From positions 1-64,000 of the forward strand of contig NZ_FKII01000044.1 of NCBI RefSeq assembly GCF_900078745.1: a stretch of 64,000 bases of DNA. The letters are read 5' to 3'. Below are positions 20,276 through 29,772 of this stretch, piece by piece. Made by a program: the position numbers and the translations under genes. Each line of letters starts with the position of its first letter. The stretch's first letter is position 1. The stretch is from Candidatus Ichthyocystis sparus (GTDB lineage Bacteria; Pseudomonadota; Gammaproteobacteria; Burkholderiales; 2013Ark19i). Under the pieces are notes generated by a model, which worked only from the letters and a program-made list of their open reading frames with translations, ran no database searches and was not told the DNA's origin.

Positions 20276-22600
20276 CTATGTACCCTCAGGGTGTACTACT
20301 CCTGGACTAACAGAATCGGCATGCTCTTTGAGCCTATGAAGTAGGATTTGATATGCCTCTATTTCTTTTTCAGTAACATCTCGCGAAAAATAGGAACTCT
20401 CTTCATATTTTAGTTTTGATATCAACGCGGCAGATGTAGTACTTGGCAACTGAGTTATTATTGTTAGATAAGCTTCCATTGTCTCTTTGTTAGAGCTCAA
20501 CACGCTAGGAAATCCTTTGGAACCAATAGCTACCAATATATCTGGCAAACTAGATTCATTAATTTTCCTCAACAAAGAAAGATAAGCAATAACTGCACCT
20601 GCATGATTATTTTCTAAAGCCGAGGATAGGGCAGTCATACCATAATCAGAACGTGCAATCAGTAAATGAGAAACCATTTCTGTAAAACGTGTATTTGAAA
20701 TCGTAGTTTCCAGGGATAAAAATCTATCTAATAAATCGCCAAAAGCATGTACAGTGCCAGCATACCCGTTACTCATGGCCACAAATAATCCTGTTTTACC
20801 GTTTGAATCTTTCTCCGTTAACAAATCAAAAACAAATTTTGTCATACTATCGCCAGATAACTTATCACGCAAAGACAACAACCTGTCTAACAGGCAAGCG
20901 AAAGCAGACAAAACGCTAGTGCCACCTTTGTAAATGGACATAAGCAAGCACGACAAATCATCGCAACGCTTAGCCATTAACAAACAAAAAATAACTTTTG
21001 CTAAATTATCAGCAGATACCTTTTCCTGTAAAAACAGTAATAAAATGTCCATCAAACCACCAAAAGCAGACACAGCACCTGCACAACCTTCTTGCATAGC
21101 TATAAAAAGGGAAGGAACCCCATCATTATTACTAGATAACAATAAATCAAAAATCATCTTTGCCAAACGAGAAGCAGGTATTTTTTCACTAAAAAAAAGC
21201 AGTCTTTCTATCAAATTACCAAAAGCAGATACAGCACCTGCACAACCTTCCTGCATAGCTATAAAAAGGGAAGGAACCCCTTCATTGTTACTAGATAACA
21301 ACAAATCAAAAATCATCTTTGCTAAACTAGAATCAGGCATCTTCCCACTAAAAGAAAGTAATTTGTCTACCAAACCACCAAAAGCAGATATAGCATCAGA
21401 ACAATTCTCTTGCATGGCCATAAATAATCCTGACGCACCACTATTGGAACTTGACATTAGTATATCGAATAGTATTGTGGCAAGTCTGTCACTATCCATT
21501 TCATCATTTAGTGATACCAATTTATCTAACAATAAGCCAAAAACACGAACAGACTCTGCATGTCCTTCCTGCAGCGCTATAAACAAACCTGGAACACCAC
21601 AATGACTTCTAGCTAATAAAATACCTAGCAATAATGATGCCAATTTTTCTCTTGGAACAAGATCTAAAAGTGAAATGTATGGAGCTATAGAGTGGTGCCT
21701 ATTACAAGATAATGCCATATGCAAAGCCGTCGTATTATCACTACCCCTACCATACAAAATGTTACTACTTTCACCATCTAAGCTCAGTAAAGATAATCTT
21801 CTAGACACCTCTGCAATACACGAACTACCACCGTCTTCTACTACATGATATATCAAACATTCTGAAACACCATCCTGAGACAAAGTTTCTAGCTTTAAAA
21901 ATCCTTTACTATTGTTAACCTCATCCTCACTATACTCATGTATAACACATTCATCTTCTCTAGGTCCTCCAAATGTATTTTCAAAGTAATATCCGTACAT
22001 GCTAGCTAAAAAAAACTTGCGTAACGAAAATTTATCTGGCAACAAAAAATTATTAAGATCACTAACTTCGCTACGAGCAACAACATTAGTACTATTAGGA
22101 TCAAAAAAATGGACTACATAACTAGATACAACTTCTCCACTATTATTCACCTTTGATTTATGAACAAGCCTAAAGGACATTAGATGATTGCAACTACCCA
22201 ATAGAAATACTCTCTGCCTGCCAACTGGAAGATCTCTAGCAATTTCATGCAAAAAATTACCAAACCTATCACAAACAACAACATACTTACTATGAGATCT
22301 ACTGATTAAATAGTCGCATATACCATCAATATTATCTGGTGCTATACTTTCTATTGATTCTCTAGTTCCTAGTAACTCATGTACCCTAAATTTACTTCCA
22401 TTATTGAACAACTCTATGCTCTTTAGCATATACAGAGATGACAAATGGGTACACCCTATTGCTTTACCATTCAATTCGATCCCTGAATTTAAATTCTCTA
22501 TGCTGCTAACATATTTGCCGGATATGTATGGGTCAGACTTATCATCTGCTAGCAATGCATCTAGAGAACATGCATAAACCCTTAAATGTACATCAAACAC
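20276..22600 (-). CDS. Array paralogue 9, ShET2/EspL-like protein with eight repeats
   Basis: The start is uncertain. The longest frame begins at a TTG at 22648; I prefer the GTG at 22600 (MFDVHLRVYACS), behind GGATG, because it gives an N-terminus within three residues of the other members. From there the protein is 774 residues. The putative triad is Cys50 (CTHLSSLY), His139 (SCNHLMSF) and Asp167 (FFDPNSTN). It has eight ankyrin-like repeats, the most in the array; two neighbouring ones are nearly identical and contain LFIAMQEGCAGAVSAFG twice. The tail (SVSPGVVHPEGT) differs from the other copies. With paralogue 10 it forms a more distant subgroup (LSSLY instead of LSALY). The function is inferred from the family. 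Confidence 0.78.
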   Translation of the reverse strand: MFDVHLRVYACSLDALLADDKSDPYISGKYVSSIENLNSGIELNGKAIGCTHLSSLYMLKSIELFNNGSKFRVHELLGTRESIESIAPDNIDGICDYLISRSHSKYVVVCDRFGNFLHEIARDLPVGRQRVFLLGSCNHLMSFRLVHKSKVNNSGEVVSSYVVHFFDPNSTNVVARSEVSDLNNFLLPDKFSLRKFFLASMYGYYFENTFGGPREDECVIHEYSEDEVNNSKGFLKLETLSQDGVSECLIYHVVEDGGSSCIAEVSRRLSLLSLDGESSNILYGRGSDNTTALHMALSCNRHHSIAPYISLLDLVPREKLASLLLGILLARSHCGVPGLFIALQEGHAESVRVFGLLLDKLVSLNDEMDSDRLATILFDILMSSSNSGASGLFMAMQENCSDAISAFGGLVDKLLSFSGKMPDSSLAKMIFDLLLSSNNEGVPSLFIAMQEGCAGAVSAFGNLIERLLFFSEKIPASRLAKMIFDLLLSSNNDGVPSLFIAMQEGCAGAVSAFGGLMDILLLFLQEKVSADNLAKVIFCLLMAKRCDDLSCLLMSIYKGGTSVLSAFACLLDRLLSLRDKLSGDSMTKFVFDLLTEKDSNGKTGLFVAMSNGYAGTVHAFGDLLDRFLSLETTISNTRFTEMVSHLLIARSDYGMTALSSALENNHAGAVIAYLSLLRKINESSLPDILVAIGSKGFPSVLSSNKETMEAYLTIITQLPSTTSAALISKLKYEESSYFSRDVTEKEIEAYQILLHRLKEHADSVSPGVVHPEGT
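21061..21378. repeat. Tandem 159-base coding repeat inside paralogue 9
   Basis: Two adjacent units, 21,061-21,219 and 21,220-21,378, are 159 bases (53 codons) each. I count about nine differences in the first 120 bases, far fewer than between other repeats of the gene. This marks a recent in-frame duplication of one ankyrin-like unit. Confidence 0.85.
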
Positions 22601-23898
22601 TATGCTTACATCCAATGTCAATTTAAATTGTCGATAAAGAAAAGCCAAGCCCTATTAGTTGTAGTCAAAGAAACAGCAAATTACGAGTAAAACTGGCATC
22701 AATCTGTAGTATCATGCAACACATTACATGTTATGTTGAAATGCATTCTCTCTTATCTTGTCCATCCACACCTACTACACAACATCGTAAACTAACACAT
22801 GCCCAACTAGTGTTCTGCGCCTCATGTAGTATAGTTTAAGCATAACACTTACAAACTTACAATTGATAATTTTGGCTACGGTGAAGGCACATAATATATT
22901 ATATGTTATCATCCACACTATGATTTATACAATATAAAATCAAATATTATGCACAAAATATTCATAAAAATATAACTAGACATTGCCATAGTAATAATAA
23001 AATTCTACCTCATAAATACATAACACAATATCAGTATTAAGTTACGGATCATAATTTAATATTATAGCAATCAACTTCATAATATATTTGTACATTTTAA
23101 GGTTATCTATTATTCTATTCCAATAATAAATACAGCGTGTATCCATAAAATCATCGGGTGACATGTATCATCTTGATTGCACAGCACCAAAAACATCACA
23201 TGAATAGTAAATTTATTTACAATTGTTATGCATAACTTACATGATTGATTATTAATTTTATCAAGTAATATGAAATTAAATTATTAATAATAAAAACTAG
23301 CTACGCACATAAATGAACAAAGCTATTATAAATAAATATTTAATTTTTTAGTAATCACAAAAGAATTATATTATTTCAAATAAGTAAAAATACTTTTTTA
23401 TTAACAAACCTACAAATATATTACCAACAGTAACATATATGCTAAGAAATTGTATTTTTTATATGATCGAATACACTACCAATGTTTATATAAATAATTA
23501 ATATAATCATTTATTGCACCTTCATTTGCTTCCTTTATCACACAATTATGATCATCTGTAGTGATTTTAATAAATACAAACTACTAAATAAAATAAATAG
23601 TATACTATGCCCATGGAAATACAATCTATGTTTTTACATCATAAAGATCTTTAATATGTTACTCAGACATGCATGTATCATCGTATATGCATATAAAACA
23701 ACTGCTATTTTTAGTTATATTATTAATATATAAATCGGTTAGCATTAAAAATTACTAGCAGTTCATACTTAGCACTACCTAATTTAATTAGGCGTTATTA
23801 CCAGAATTCTAAGGTACAAATAACATTTAATAAATGTTCACTATACCTGCTATCGCTTTAAAAGCCTATTTGTAGTAGGATCAGAACTTAATTTTTTA
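22601..23898. other. Long intergenic spacer between paralogues 9 and 10
   Basis: 1.3 kb and the most AT-rich stretch of the window, with long A/T runs. A 61-codon plus-strand frame at 23,548-23,733 has no motif and looks like chance. I see nothing else that I can name. Confidence 0.5.
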
Positions 23899-26058
23899 TC
23901 AAGTAATACTATGCATGTTAGCATGTTCCTCCAGCTTACAAAGAAAATCCCTATAGCATTCAAATTTACTAACATTGGTGCTAGCATGTTCACGCATTAC
24001 TGTACTTAATTTTGAATATACTACAGAAGCCACAGTAGGCGGCATACTCAACAATACAGACAAATAAAATCCAACAGTATCTTCATTTGCCATCAATACC
24101 CCTGGAATACCAGAGTCATTGGTAGCTATTAATAAATCCGGCAATCTGGACTCATCAACTCTCCTTAACAAGGATCCATAGGCTAAAATAGCATCCTTGC
24201 AGTTATTCTCTAGAGCAACTAACAAACCCGATGCAACACCTCCAGGAGCGCTTGCTACAATAAGATCATATAACATATCTGTAAAGGTCTCATTTGGCAC
24301 TCTACCTCTAATAGAAAAAAGTGTATCTACTAAACCAGCAAAAGCAGATATTGCATCTTCGTGTCCCTCATGAAGGGCCATAAAAAGGGCAGACGTCCCT
24401 TCTGTACTAGGACTCTTTAGTAAATCAAAAATTATTATGATAATATCATTTCCAAACGTACCATCAATCAAAAGCAACAACTCATCTAACAAGCTGCTAA
24501 ATAAACAACCAAAAGCAGTAACTGCATTAGAGTGTCCTGCCTGCATAGCCGCAAATAATCCTGGTTGTCCATTAGGGCTCACTGCCATTAGCAAATTAAA
24601 AAGCATAGCAATCAGCCTACTGCTATGCATATTACACTTAATGGATATAAGCCTATTTAATAGCAATCCAAAAGCGCTAATAGAGTCAGACTTGCCATTC
24701 TGCAAAGCCATATACAATCCTGGAGTCCCTGCATCACTCTTAGCCATTAGTAGATCAAAAATTATCACTGCAAGATCATTACCACTTACGTCAGCACACA
24801 AAACTAAAAGCTTATCTAACAAACCACCAAAAGCACAAATAGCACCGTAGTTATTATTTTGTAGAGCCATAAATAATCCAGATGATACATTAGGAACATA
24901 AGCCATCAATAAATCAGAAATTACAGTAGCAAATTTATAACAAGACATCTGCGATTTTATCAATTTAAGTATGTCTAGCAGATCTATAAAAGCCCTAACA
25001 GACTCAGTACACCCATTCTGCAAAGCCATAAATAATCCTGGGATACCCCTATTATCCCTAGCCATAAGAATATCAGGTAACAAATCTACTAACTCGTTAA
25101 CTGCAAGACTTGATAGCAACTGACCATAGGCATTTATGGAATCGCTCTTTCCCCGCAATAATGCAATATGCAAAGCTGTTACGCAACAACTGTTCATCCC
25201 ATAAAGAATACTTTTACCTATTTTACCCACTGGAAGTGAAGATAATCTTCCTGATAAAGATATAATATCTGAACCACTATCACCATCATTCATCAAGTGG
25301 TATATCAAACACCCCGAAACACCAACTTGAGACAAAGTTTCAAGTTTTGAAAATCCCTTATTGACTGTTTTATAATCACTATATTCGTGTATGATACACT
25401 CTCTCTCCATAGGTCCTTCTGGTGAGCTCTCGAAATAATTTTGATACGCAGTCTCCAAAATAAATCTTCGTAGGGAAAATTTTTTTGCATTTAAGAAATC
25501 ACTTGGAGAAAAAACCTCGCTACGCGCGACTACATTTGTTCGGTTGGGATCAAAAAGTTTAACTACGTATACGTCCTTCGCGCAACCACCACGATCAACT
25601 TTTGTTTTGTGATAAACATTAAACGCCATTGCATGACTACCACTCCCTAACAAGAACAACCTACGTTCACCAACAAGGGTATCTAAAGCAATCTCGCATA
25701 AAAATTTACCAAAACCTTCACAAGCAATAATATACTTATTACAAGCCATATCTCTTATGTGATCGTACGTTCCACAAATATTTGCGGGGGCTTCTTTCTC
25801 TAGAGATTCTTTTGTGCCGAACAACTCATGAACTTGTAATTTTTTTCCTTCATTTTGATAATCAATACTCTTGACAATATATAAAGAAGATAAGTGAGTG
25901 CATAATGCGGTTTCTCCATAAAATTGGGCCACACTATTTAAGTTAACAATATCACTAACGTTCTTAAGAGATACATAAGGATCACTTTTATCGCTATGTG
26001 TTAATACTTCATCTGAAAAGGCGCAAAGCCTTATTGGATAGCCAGAACAATGGGCCAT
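23899..26058 (-). CDS. Array paralogue 10, ShET2/EspL-like protein with seven repeats
   Basis: This is the first gene of the array in the direction of transcription. I place the start at the ATG at 26058 (MAHCSGYPIR), ten bases after AGGA; the longest frame begins three codons earlier at a GTG that sits on the binding site. The protein is 719 residues. The putative triad is Cys53 (CTHLSSLY), His142 (GSGSHAMAF) and Asp170 (LFDPNRTN). There are seven ankyrin-like repeats with the core GLFMALQNG, then a tail unlike most copies. It is intact and diverged from paralogues 1-8, closest to paralogue 9. The function is inferred from the family. Confidence 0.78.
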   Translation of the reverse strand: MAHCSGYPIRLCAFSDEVLTHSDKSDPYVSLKNVSDIVNLNSVAQFYGETALCTHLSSLYIVKSIDYQNEGKKLQVHELFGTKESLEKEAPANICGTYDHIRDMACNKYIIACEGFGKFLCEIALDTLVGERRLFLLGSGSHAMAFNVYHKTKVDRGGCAKDVYVVKLFDPNRTNVVARSEVFSPSDFLNAKKFSLRRFILETAYQNYFESSPEGPMERECIIHEYSDYKTVNKGFSKLETLSQVGVSGCLIYHLMNDGDSGSDIISLSGRLSSLPVGKIGKSILYGMNSCCVTALHIALLRGKSDSINAYGQLLSSLAVNELVDLLPDILMARDNRGIPGLFMALQNGCTESVRAFIDLLDILKLIKSQMSCYKFATVISDLLMAYVPNVSSGLFMALQNNNYGAICAFGGLLDKLLVLCADVSGNDLAVIIFDLLMAKSDAGTPGLYMALQNGKSDSISAFGLLLNRLISIKCNMHSSRLIAMLFNLLMAVSPNGQPGLFAAMQAGHSNAVTAFGCLFSSLLDELLLLIDGTFGNDIIIIIFDLLKSPSTEGTSALFMALHEGHEDAISAFAGLVDTLFSIRGRVPNETFTDMLYDLIVASAPGGVASGLLVALENNCKDAILAYGSLLRRVDESRLPDLLIATNDSGIPGVLMANEDTVGFYLSVLLSMPPTVASVVYSKLSTVMREHASTNVSKFECYRDFLCKLEEHANMHSIT

Positions 26059-26644
26059 TACATACACATCCTAAATAATTGTCACTTACGTTACTTACTA
26101 AAATACATGAGCAAGCAACAGCTATGAAGCAATCTTAAGCTAACTGGACAAAACGATTGTACCAACAAATAAATTGATGTATTCACAAAATATATGCATT
26201 AAATATACTGACGCTAATTACACATAACATATTCTTGGATAGAAAAAAAGAAGATGTAAGCAATGAATCTATTGTACTGCATAACAGAATTTGTATTTAA
26301 ATTATCTAAACAAAGGAATTGCCAAAACAAAGGCGCAGTGATTAATTTAGTAATAGTAATTTTTATCTACACTAGTTACTTACACTACTAATAATAACTC
26401 TAAACGGTATAGCAACCTCAAGTTCTACATCATATCGTCTAGCCTAATAGCAAAACACATTGTATCTAAGAACAATCATGCATAATCAATATTATTCACA
26501 CTTAACTTATTATCACAAATAACTAATAACATGCCCTCATTATACACTATATAAGAATTTGAAATAGTGGTACTGTCACTACCTAACGAATTTAGGTAAT
26601 CATCTTTCTACGAGAGTTACATTATGATTATTCATCTGTAACTA
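26059..26644. other. Intergenic region at the right border of the array
   Basis: 586 bases, AT-rich, separating the effector-like array from the core genes. No tRNA, integrase remnant or repeat was seen that would mark an island border. Confidence 0.5.
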
Positions 26645-27331
26645 TCATAAAAAATATGGATCTACTGTTAGTATTCTATCAATGGTGCCCATATCTTGCC
26701 AAATTCCTGGATAAACAGAACCACTAACTTTATTATCTTGAACATAATGTTTTATCATATCTCCTAGCTGAGCAGCTGATGTTTCATCATCTTGAAAGAT
26801 ATGTTTACGATAAAATCCCATACCACAAAAGGTGTATATATTATTTTCTTGCAAAAAAACCACCCCAGAAGAAGACAATGAAAAATCACTATTGTTGTTT
26901 ATTACTTTTATCAAAAATAAATGCGCTACATATTGAACATTATTAGCTAATAAAAAATTATCCCAAGAACAAAAATCTGTCCAAACATCTGCATTGATAA
27001 CAAAAAAAATATCCTCAGTCAGTAATTTTTTATCAACAGCATATCGTATTCCAGAAGCTGTTCCCAAAATACTACCGGTATCAGTAATCTCCCTAGAATA
27101 GGATATGCTTACTCCCCACTTACTGCCGTCACCAAGATATGATTCCAGCATCTCTCCTAACCATCCTGTATTTATGACAATTGAATCTACTTTCATTCTA
27201 ACCAACCGTTCAATATGGTACACTACAAGTGGTTTTCCTTTTATAGAAATAAGTGATTTAGGAATTTTATCTGTTAATGGGCGTAAGCGGGAACCACGAC
27301 CAGCAGCTAATATCATAGCTTGTCTACACAC
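26645..27331 (-). CDS. murU: N-acetylmuramate 1-phosphate uridylyltransferase
   Basis: The enzyme makes UDP-MurNAc from MurNAc 1-phosphate and UTP, the last step of the short peptidoglycan recycling route. The nucleotidyltransferase signature AAGRGSRLRPLTDKIPKS lies at the N-terminus, with NADVWTD as the metal-binding segment in the middle and GIWQDMGT near the end. I choose the GTG at 27331: it has GGAG six bases upstream, gives 228 residues (MurU is about 223) and begins MCRQAMILAAGRG. The longer frame upstream only runs through the end of amgK. The start overlaps the amgK stop by eight bases, so the two are co-translated. The cytoplasmic location is known for the family. Confidence 0.88.
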   Translation of the reverse strand: MCRQAMILAAGRGSRLRPLTDKIPKSLISIKGKPLVVYHIERLVRMKVDSIVINTGWLGEMLESYLGDGSKWGVSISYSREITDTGSILGTASGIRYAVDKKLLTEDIFFVINADVWTDFCSWDNFLLANNVQYVAHLFLIKVINNNSDFSLSSSGVVFLQENNIYTFCGMGFYRKHIFQDDETSAAQLGDMIKHYVQDNKVSGSVYPGIWQDMGTIDRILTVDPYFL

Positions 27332-28343
27332 TATTAACTCCATCGGAACGAAGTTTTTGTGTCTGCCTATCAAAACAATAAGATAATGCATCTTTATACT
27401 TACTGTTAGGGCCAAAAAGATCGCTAACAGCGGCGGAAACGCGCCATAGAACTCGTGACAAATATGGCAAGTAATGTGACTTACCATCTCGTTTGAACAA
27501 TCGCACAAAAATTCCCAGTATTTTTAAGTGTCTTTGGAGCCCCATAAAGACATACTGACGATAAAATAGCTCGAAGCTTTCATGCTTATAGGACAATAAA
27601 AGATAATATTGCCTCAAAAGATAAAATTCATCATCTTTAGAAACTAAGACATAGACATCACGAAGAAGAGAAACCAGATCGTAATATGTTGATCCTACTA
27701 CAGCATCCTGAAAATCAATTACAGCTATATCTTGATTGTTAATTATCATATTCTTGCTATGAAAGTCCCTATGGACAAAAACATTGTGATGAGAAGCAAC
27801 ATCCTTGATCACTGATTCGAATAAATCATTCCAAACAACTGATTCATCATAAGATATATAGGGCAAGTACCATTCAACAAAAAGTAGCAGCTCTTTTTTA
27901 AGCAAATCTTGGTTATATACTGGCAACACATTATCACATGCAATACCGCTAAACTTCCGAAGAATATGGAGAGCTTGCCTATAAAGTAATAGGCGCTTTT
28001 CTTTAGTACATGAATGTGACACTACATCATAGAAGCTTTGGCACCCAAGATCCTCAAGCAATATAAATCCACGTGATATACTGCTCTCGTAAACCAAAGG
28101 AACACGTACTTCTCTGTTATCGAGAAGCTTGGCAACATTCAAAAACTCTACTACTTTCTCCCTTTCTGGGGGAGCATCCATTACTATGTAGGACCTTCCA
28201 TCTGAGGTAGATAGGCGAAAATATCTGCGAAAACTAGCATCAGCGTAGGAATATTCAACTGAACAAATAGAGGCATCGACCCCCATTGCCCAAAGGTAAG
28301 CCTCCTGAGCCCGCTCGTCATTTTCGATATCAATCAGATACAT
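27324..28343 (-). CDS. amgK: N-acetylmuramate/N-acetylglucosamine kinase
   Basis: This 339-residue sugar kinase of the aminoglycoside phosphotransferase fold phosphorylates the anomeric carbon of MurNAc (and GlcNAc) and feeds MurU. The catalytic loop VHRDFHSKNMI and the metal-binding DFQDAVVGSTYYDLVSL are intact. The pairing with murU and the divergent surA-pdxA-rsmA genes match the arrangement in Pseudomonas and many betaproteobacteria. There lptD often lies between this gene and surA; here only about 140 bases separate them. The ATG lacks a strong ribosome binding site. Keeping this pathway suggests that the cell recycles a real peptidoglycan wall. Confidence 0.9.
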   Translation of the reverse strand: MYLIDIENDERAQEAYLWAMGVDASICSVEYSYADASFRRYFRLSTSDGRSYIVMDAPPEREKVVEFLNVAKLLDNREVRVPLVYESSISRGFILLEDLGCQSFYDVVSHSCTKEKRLLLYRQALHILRKFSGIACDNVLPVYNQDLLKKELLLFVEWYLPYISYDESVVWNDLFESVIKDVASHHNVFVHRDFHSKNMIINNQDIAVIDFQDAVVGSTYYDLVSLLRDVYVLVSKDDEFYLLRQYYLLLSYKHESFELFYRQYVFMGLQRHLKILGIFVRLFKRDGKSHYLPYLSRVLWRVSAAVSDLFGPNSKYKDALSYCFDRQTQKLRSDGVNSV

Positions 28344-28482
28344 AGAAGATAAATATTATGTTAGGCCGTGTTAATAAACTATACTATCGCTACTATTCAA
28401 CATTGTAAGCTAAAAACTATCACCAGTGGATCTTTTCCATCGTATAATAGGCTGGCTATTTCTTATGGAGCTTCAAGATAAA

Positions 28483-29772
28483 ATGTTGAAATACCGAAGT
28501 ATTATATTATACATATTCTTTGTAATTACTACGGCCTCTTTTACCATAACACAGTCCTTAGCTGCTTCATTTGTTGAATCAGGAAAACTCGTTGGCGAAG
28601 GGCACATAGTAGCTATTGTTGACAAGGATCCAATAACTTCCCAAGAGCTAAAATGGCGAATGTTACAAATTAGACAAATGCTCCCTAACAACCTACCAAA
28701 AGGCTTATCTGAGGAGGAGATACGTAGGCGCACATTGGAAATCATGATTGATGAGCAAATTGAACTTAACTATGCCCATGAGCTTGGATTAACGGCTACT
28801 GAAGAAGAAGTGGAAGCTGCTATAAACGAGGTAGCAAAAAATAGAAAAATATCTCCTAGGGAGTTATTAGATAAGTGGATTGCCAGTGGAGCACCTGGCT
28901 CAGAGTTTAAGCAAGAAATAAAAAGACAATTGCTCCTATCGAAGCTAAAGCAGAAAGTACTTCGAGACATTGTCCGTATAACTCCTGATCAAATTACAAA
29001 CTTTATCTCCCAACACAGGCATGAAAAAGAGCTACAGCTGGAAATACAGCACATACTTATTCCAATTTCTACGGACAAAGAAAAAGCAACGCAGAATGTA
29101 ATTGGACTCTTTCATTCTGGGCACACATTTGACAGTTTGGTTATTCAGTTCTCTAAAGCACCGGATGTCTCCAGACATGGGTATATGGGCTGGCGCTACG
29201 TAAGCACCCTACCTTTGGAGCTTCAGAAAATTTTGCTGGGTGTTAATGTAGGTGACGTAGCACCCCCGATAGAAACACCGTTGGGAGTAGAAATCATACT
29301 GATCAAAAATAGGCGCGAGGTAGAGTCTCCATTTGCTGATCAGACGCAAAAGAAGCTGCAGGTTATAGAGTTAAGCAGGTCATCTAGTGGAGATGCCAAA
29401 GCCAAATTGGAAGATATTCGTGAAAAAGTACTGTCTGGAAAAATTTCATTTTCTGATGCTTTGAAAGAGACTTCGGAGCAAGAATACAATATCTTTGATG
29501 AACGGTGGGTAAATGTTAGTGAGTTACCAACAACAATAGCGAATGCTGTTCGTAGTCTTGGAAGCAACGGCATTAGCCAGGTTGTAGCTGATGAAGATAA
29601 TTATTACCTGATAAAAGTACTAGGCAGCAGAAAGCAAAGTTTACCAATTACGCAGCAGCAATCTATAGCAACACAGATGATTATGGATAAACAGGGTGAG
29701 CAAAGGTTTGCCAATTGGCTAACATCGCGTCGCATGAAAAGCTATATCAAGGTTATAGACAGTGATGTCTGA
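28483..29772 (+). CDS. surA: Periplasmic peptidyl-prolyl isomerase and outer-membrane protein chaperone SurA
   Basis: SurA escorts unfolded outer-membrane proteins across the periplasm. From the ATG at 28483 the protein has about 429 residues and starts with a signal peptide (MLKYRSIILYIFFVITTASF, cleavage likely after LAA). An N-terminal chaperone domain follows, starting VAIVDKDPITSQEL. The first parvulin domain is clear (LQIQHILIPIS ... GYMGWRYVSTLP ... PIETPLGVEIILI). The second (from KLQVIELSR) is weak and probably not an active isomerase. An ATG at 28465 and a GTG at 28426 are other possible starts. The stop overlaps pdxA by eight bases. The order surA-pdxA-rsmA is widespread in proteobacteria. 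Confidence 0.9.
   Translation: MLKYRSIILYIFFVITTASFTITQSLAASFVESGKLVGEGHIVAIVDKDPITSQELKWRMLQIRQMLPNNLPKGLSEEEIRRRTLEIMIDEQIELNYAHELGLTATEEEVEAAINEVAKNRKISPRELLDKWIASGAPGSEFKQEIKRQLLLSKLKQKVLRDIVRITPDQITNFISQHRHEKELQLEIQHILIPISTDKEKATQNVIGLFHSGHTFDSLVIQFSKAPDVSRHGYMGWRYVSTLPLELQKILLGVNVGDVAPPIETPLGVEIILIKNRREVESPFADQTQKKLQVIELSRSSSGDAKAKLEDIREKVLSGKISFSDALKETSEQEYNIFDERWVNVSELPTTIANAVRSLGSNGISQVVADEDNYYLIKVLGSRKQSLPITQQQSIATQMIMDKQGEQRFANWLTSRRMKSYIKVIDSDV

Noticed and set aside
20934..21605. Plus-strand frame of 223 codons
   Set aside because: It is antisense to the repeats of paralogue 9. Similar plus-strand frames lie opposite the repeats in most paralogues and follow from the codon pattern of the repeat.
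23548..23733. Plus-strand frame of 61 codons in the most AT-rich spacer
   Set aside because: Composition and lack of a start signal point to a chance frame.
1..26058. CRISPR array or phage tail-fibre repeats as an explanation of the repeats
   Set aside because: The repeats are coding, about 159 bases, without unique spacers, and lie in large intact frames with a conserved N-terminal domain.
1159..26058. Plain ankyrin-repeat proteins as the full description
   Set aside because: The repeats are longer (about 53 residues) than classical 33-residue ankyrin units and always follow the Cys-His-Asp domain; only the helix pair with GLFMAMQEG resembles ankyrin.
27332..27508. Extended N-terminus of murU
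   Set aside because: It lies wholly within the amgK coding end, and the GTG at 27331 has the correct binding site and family start.
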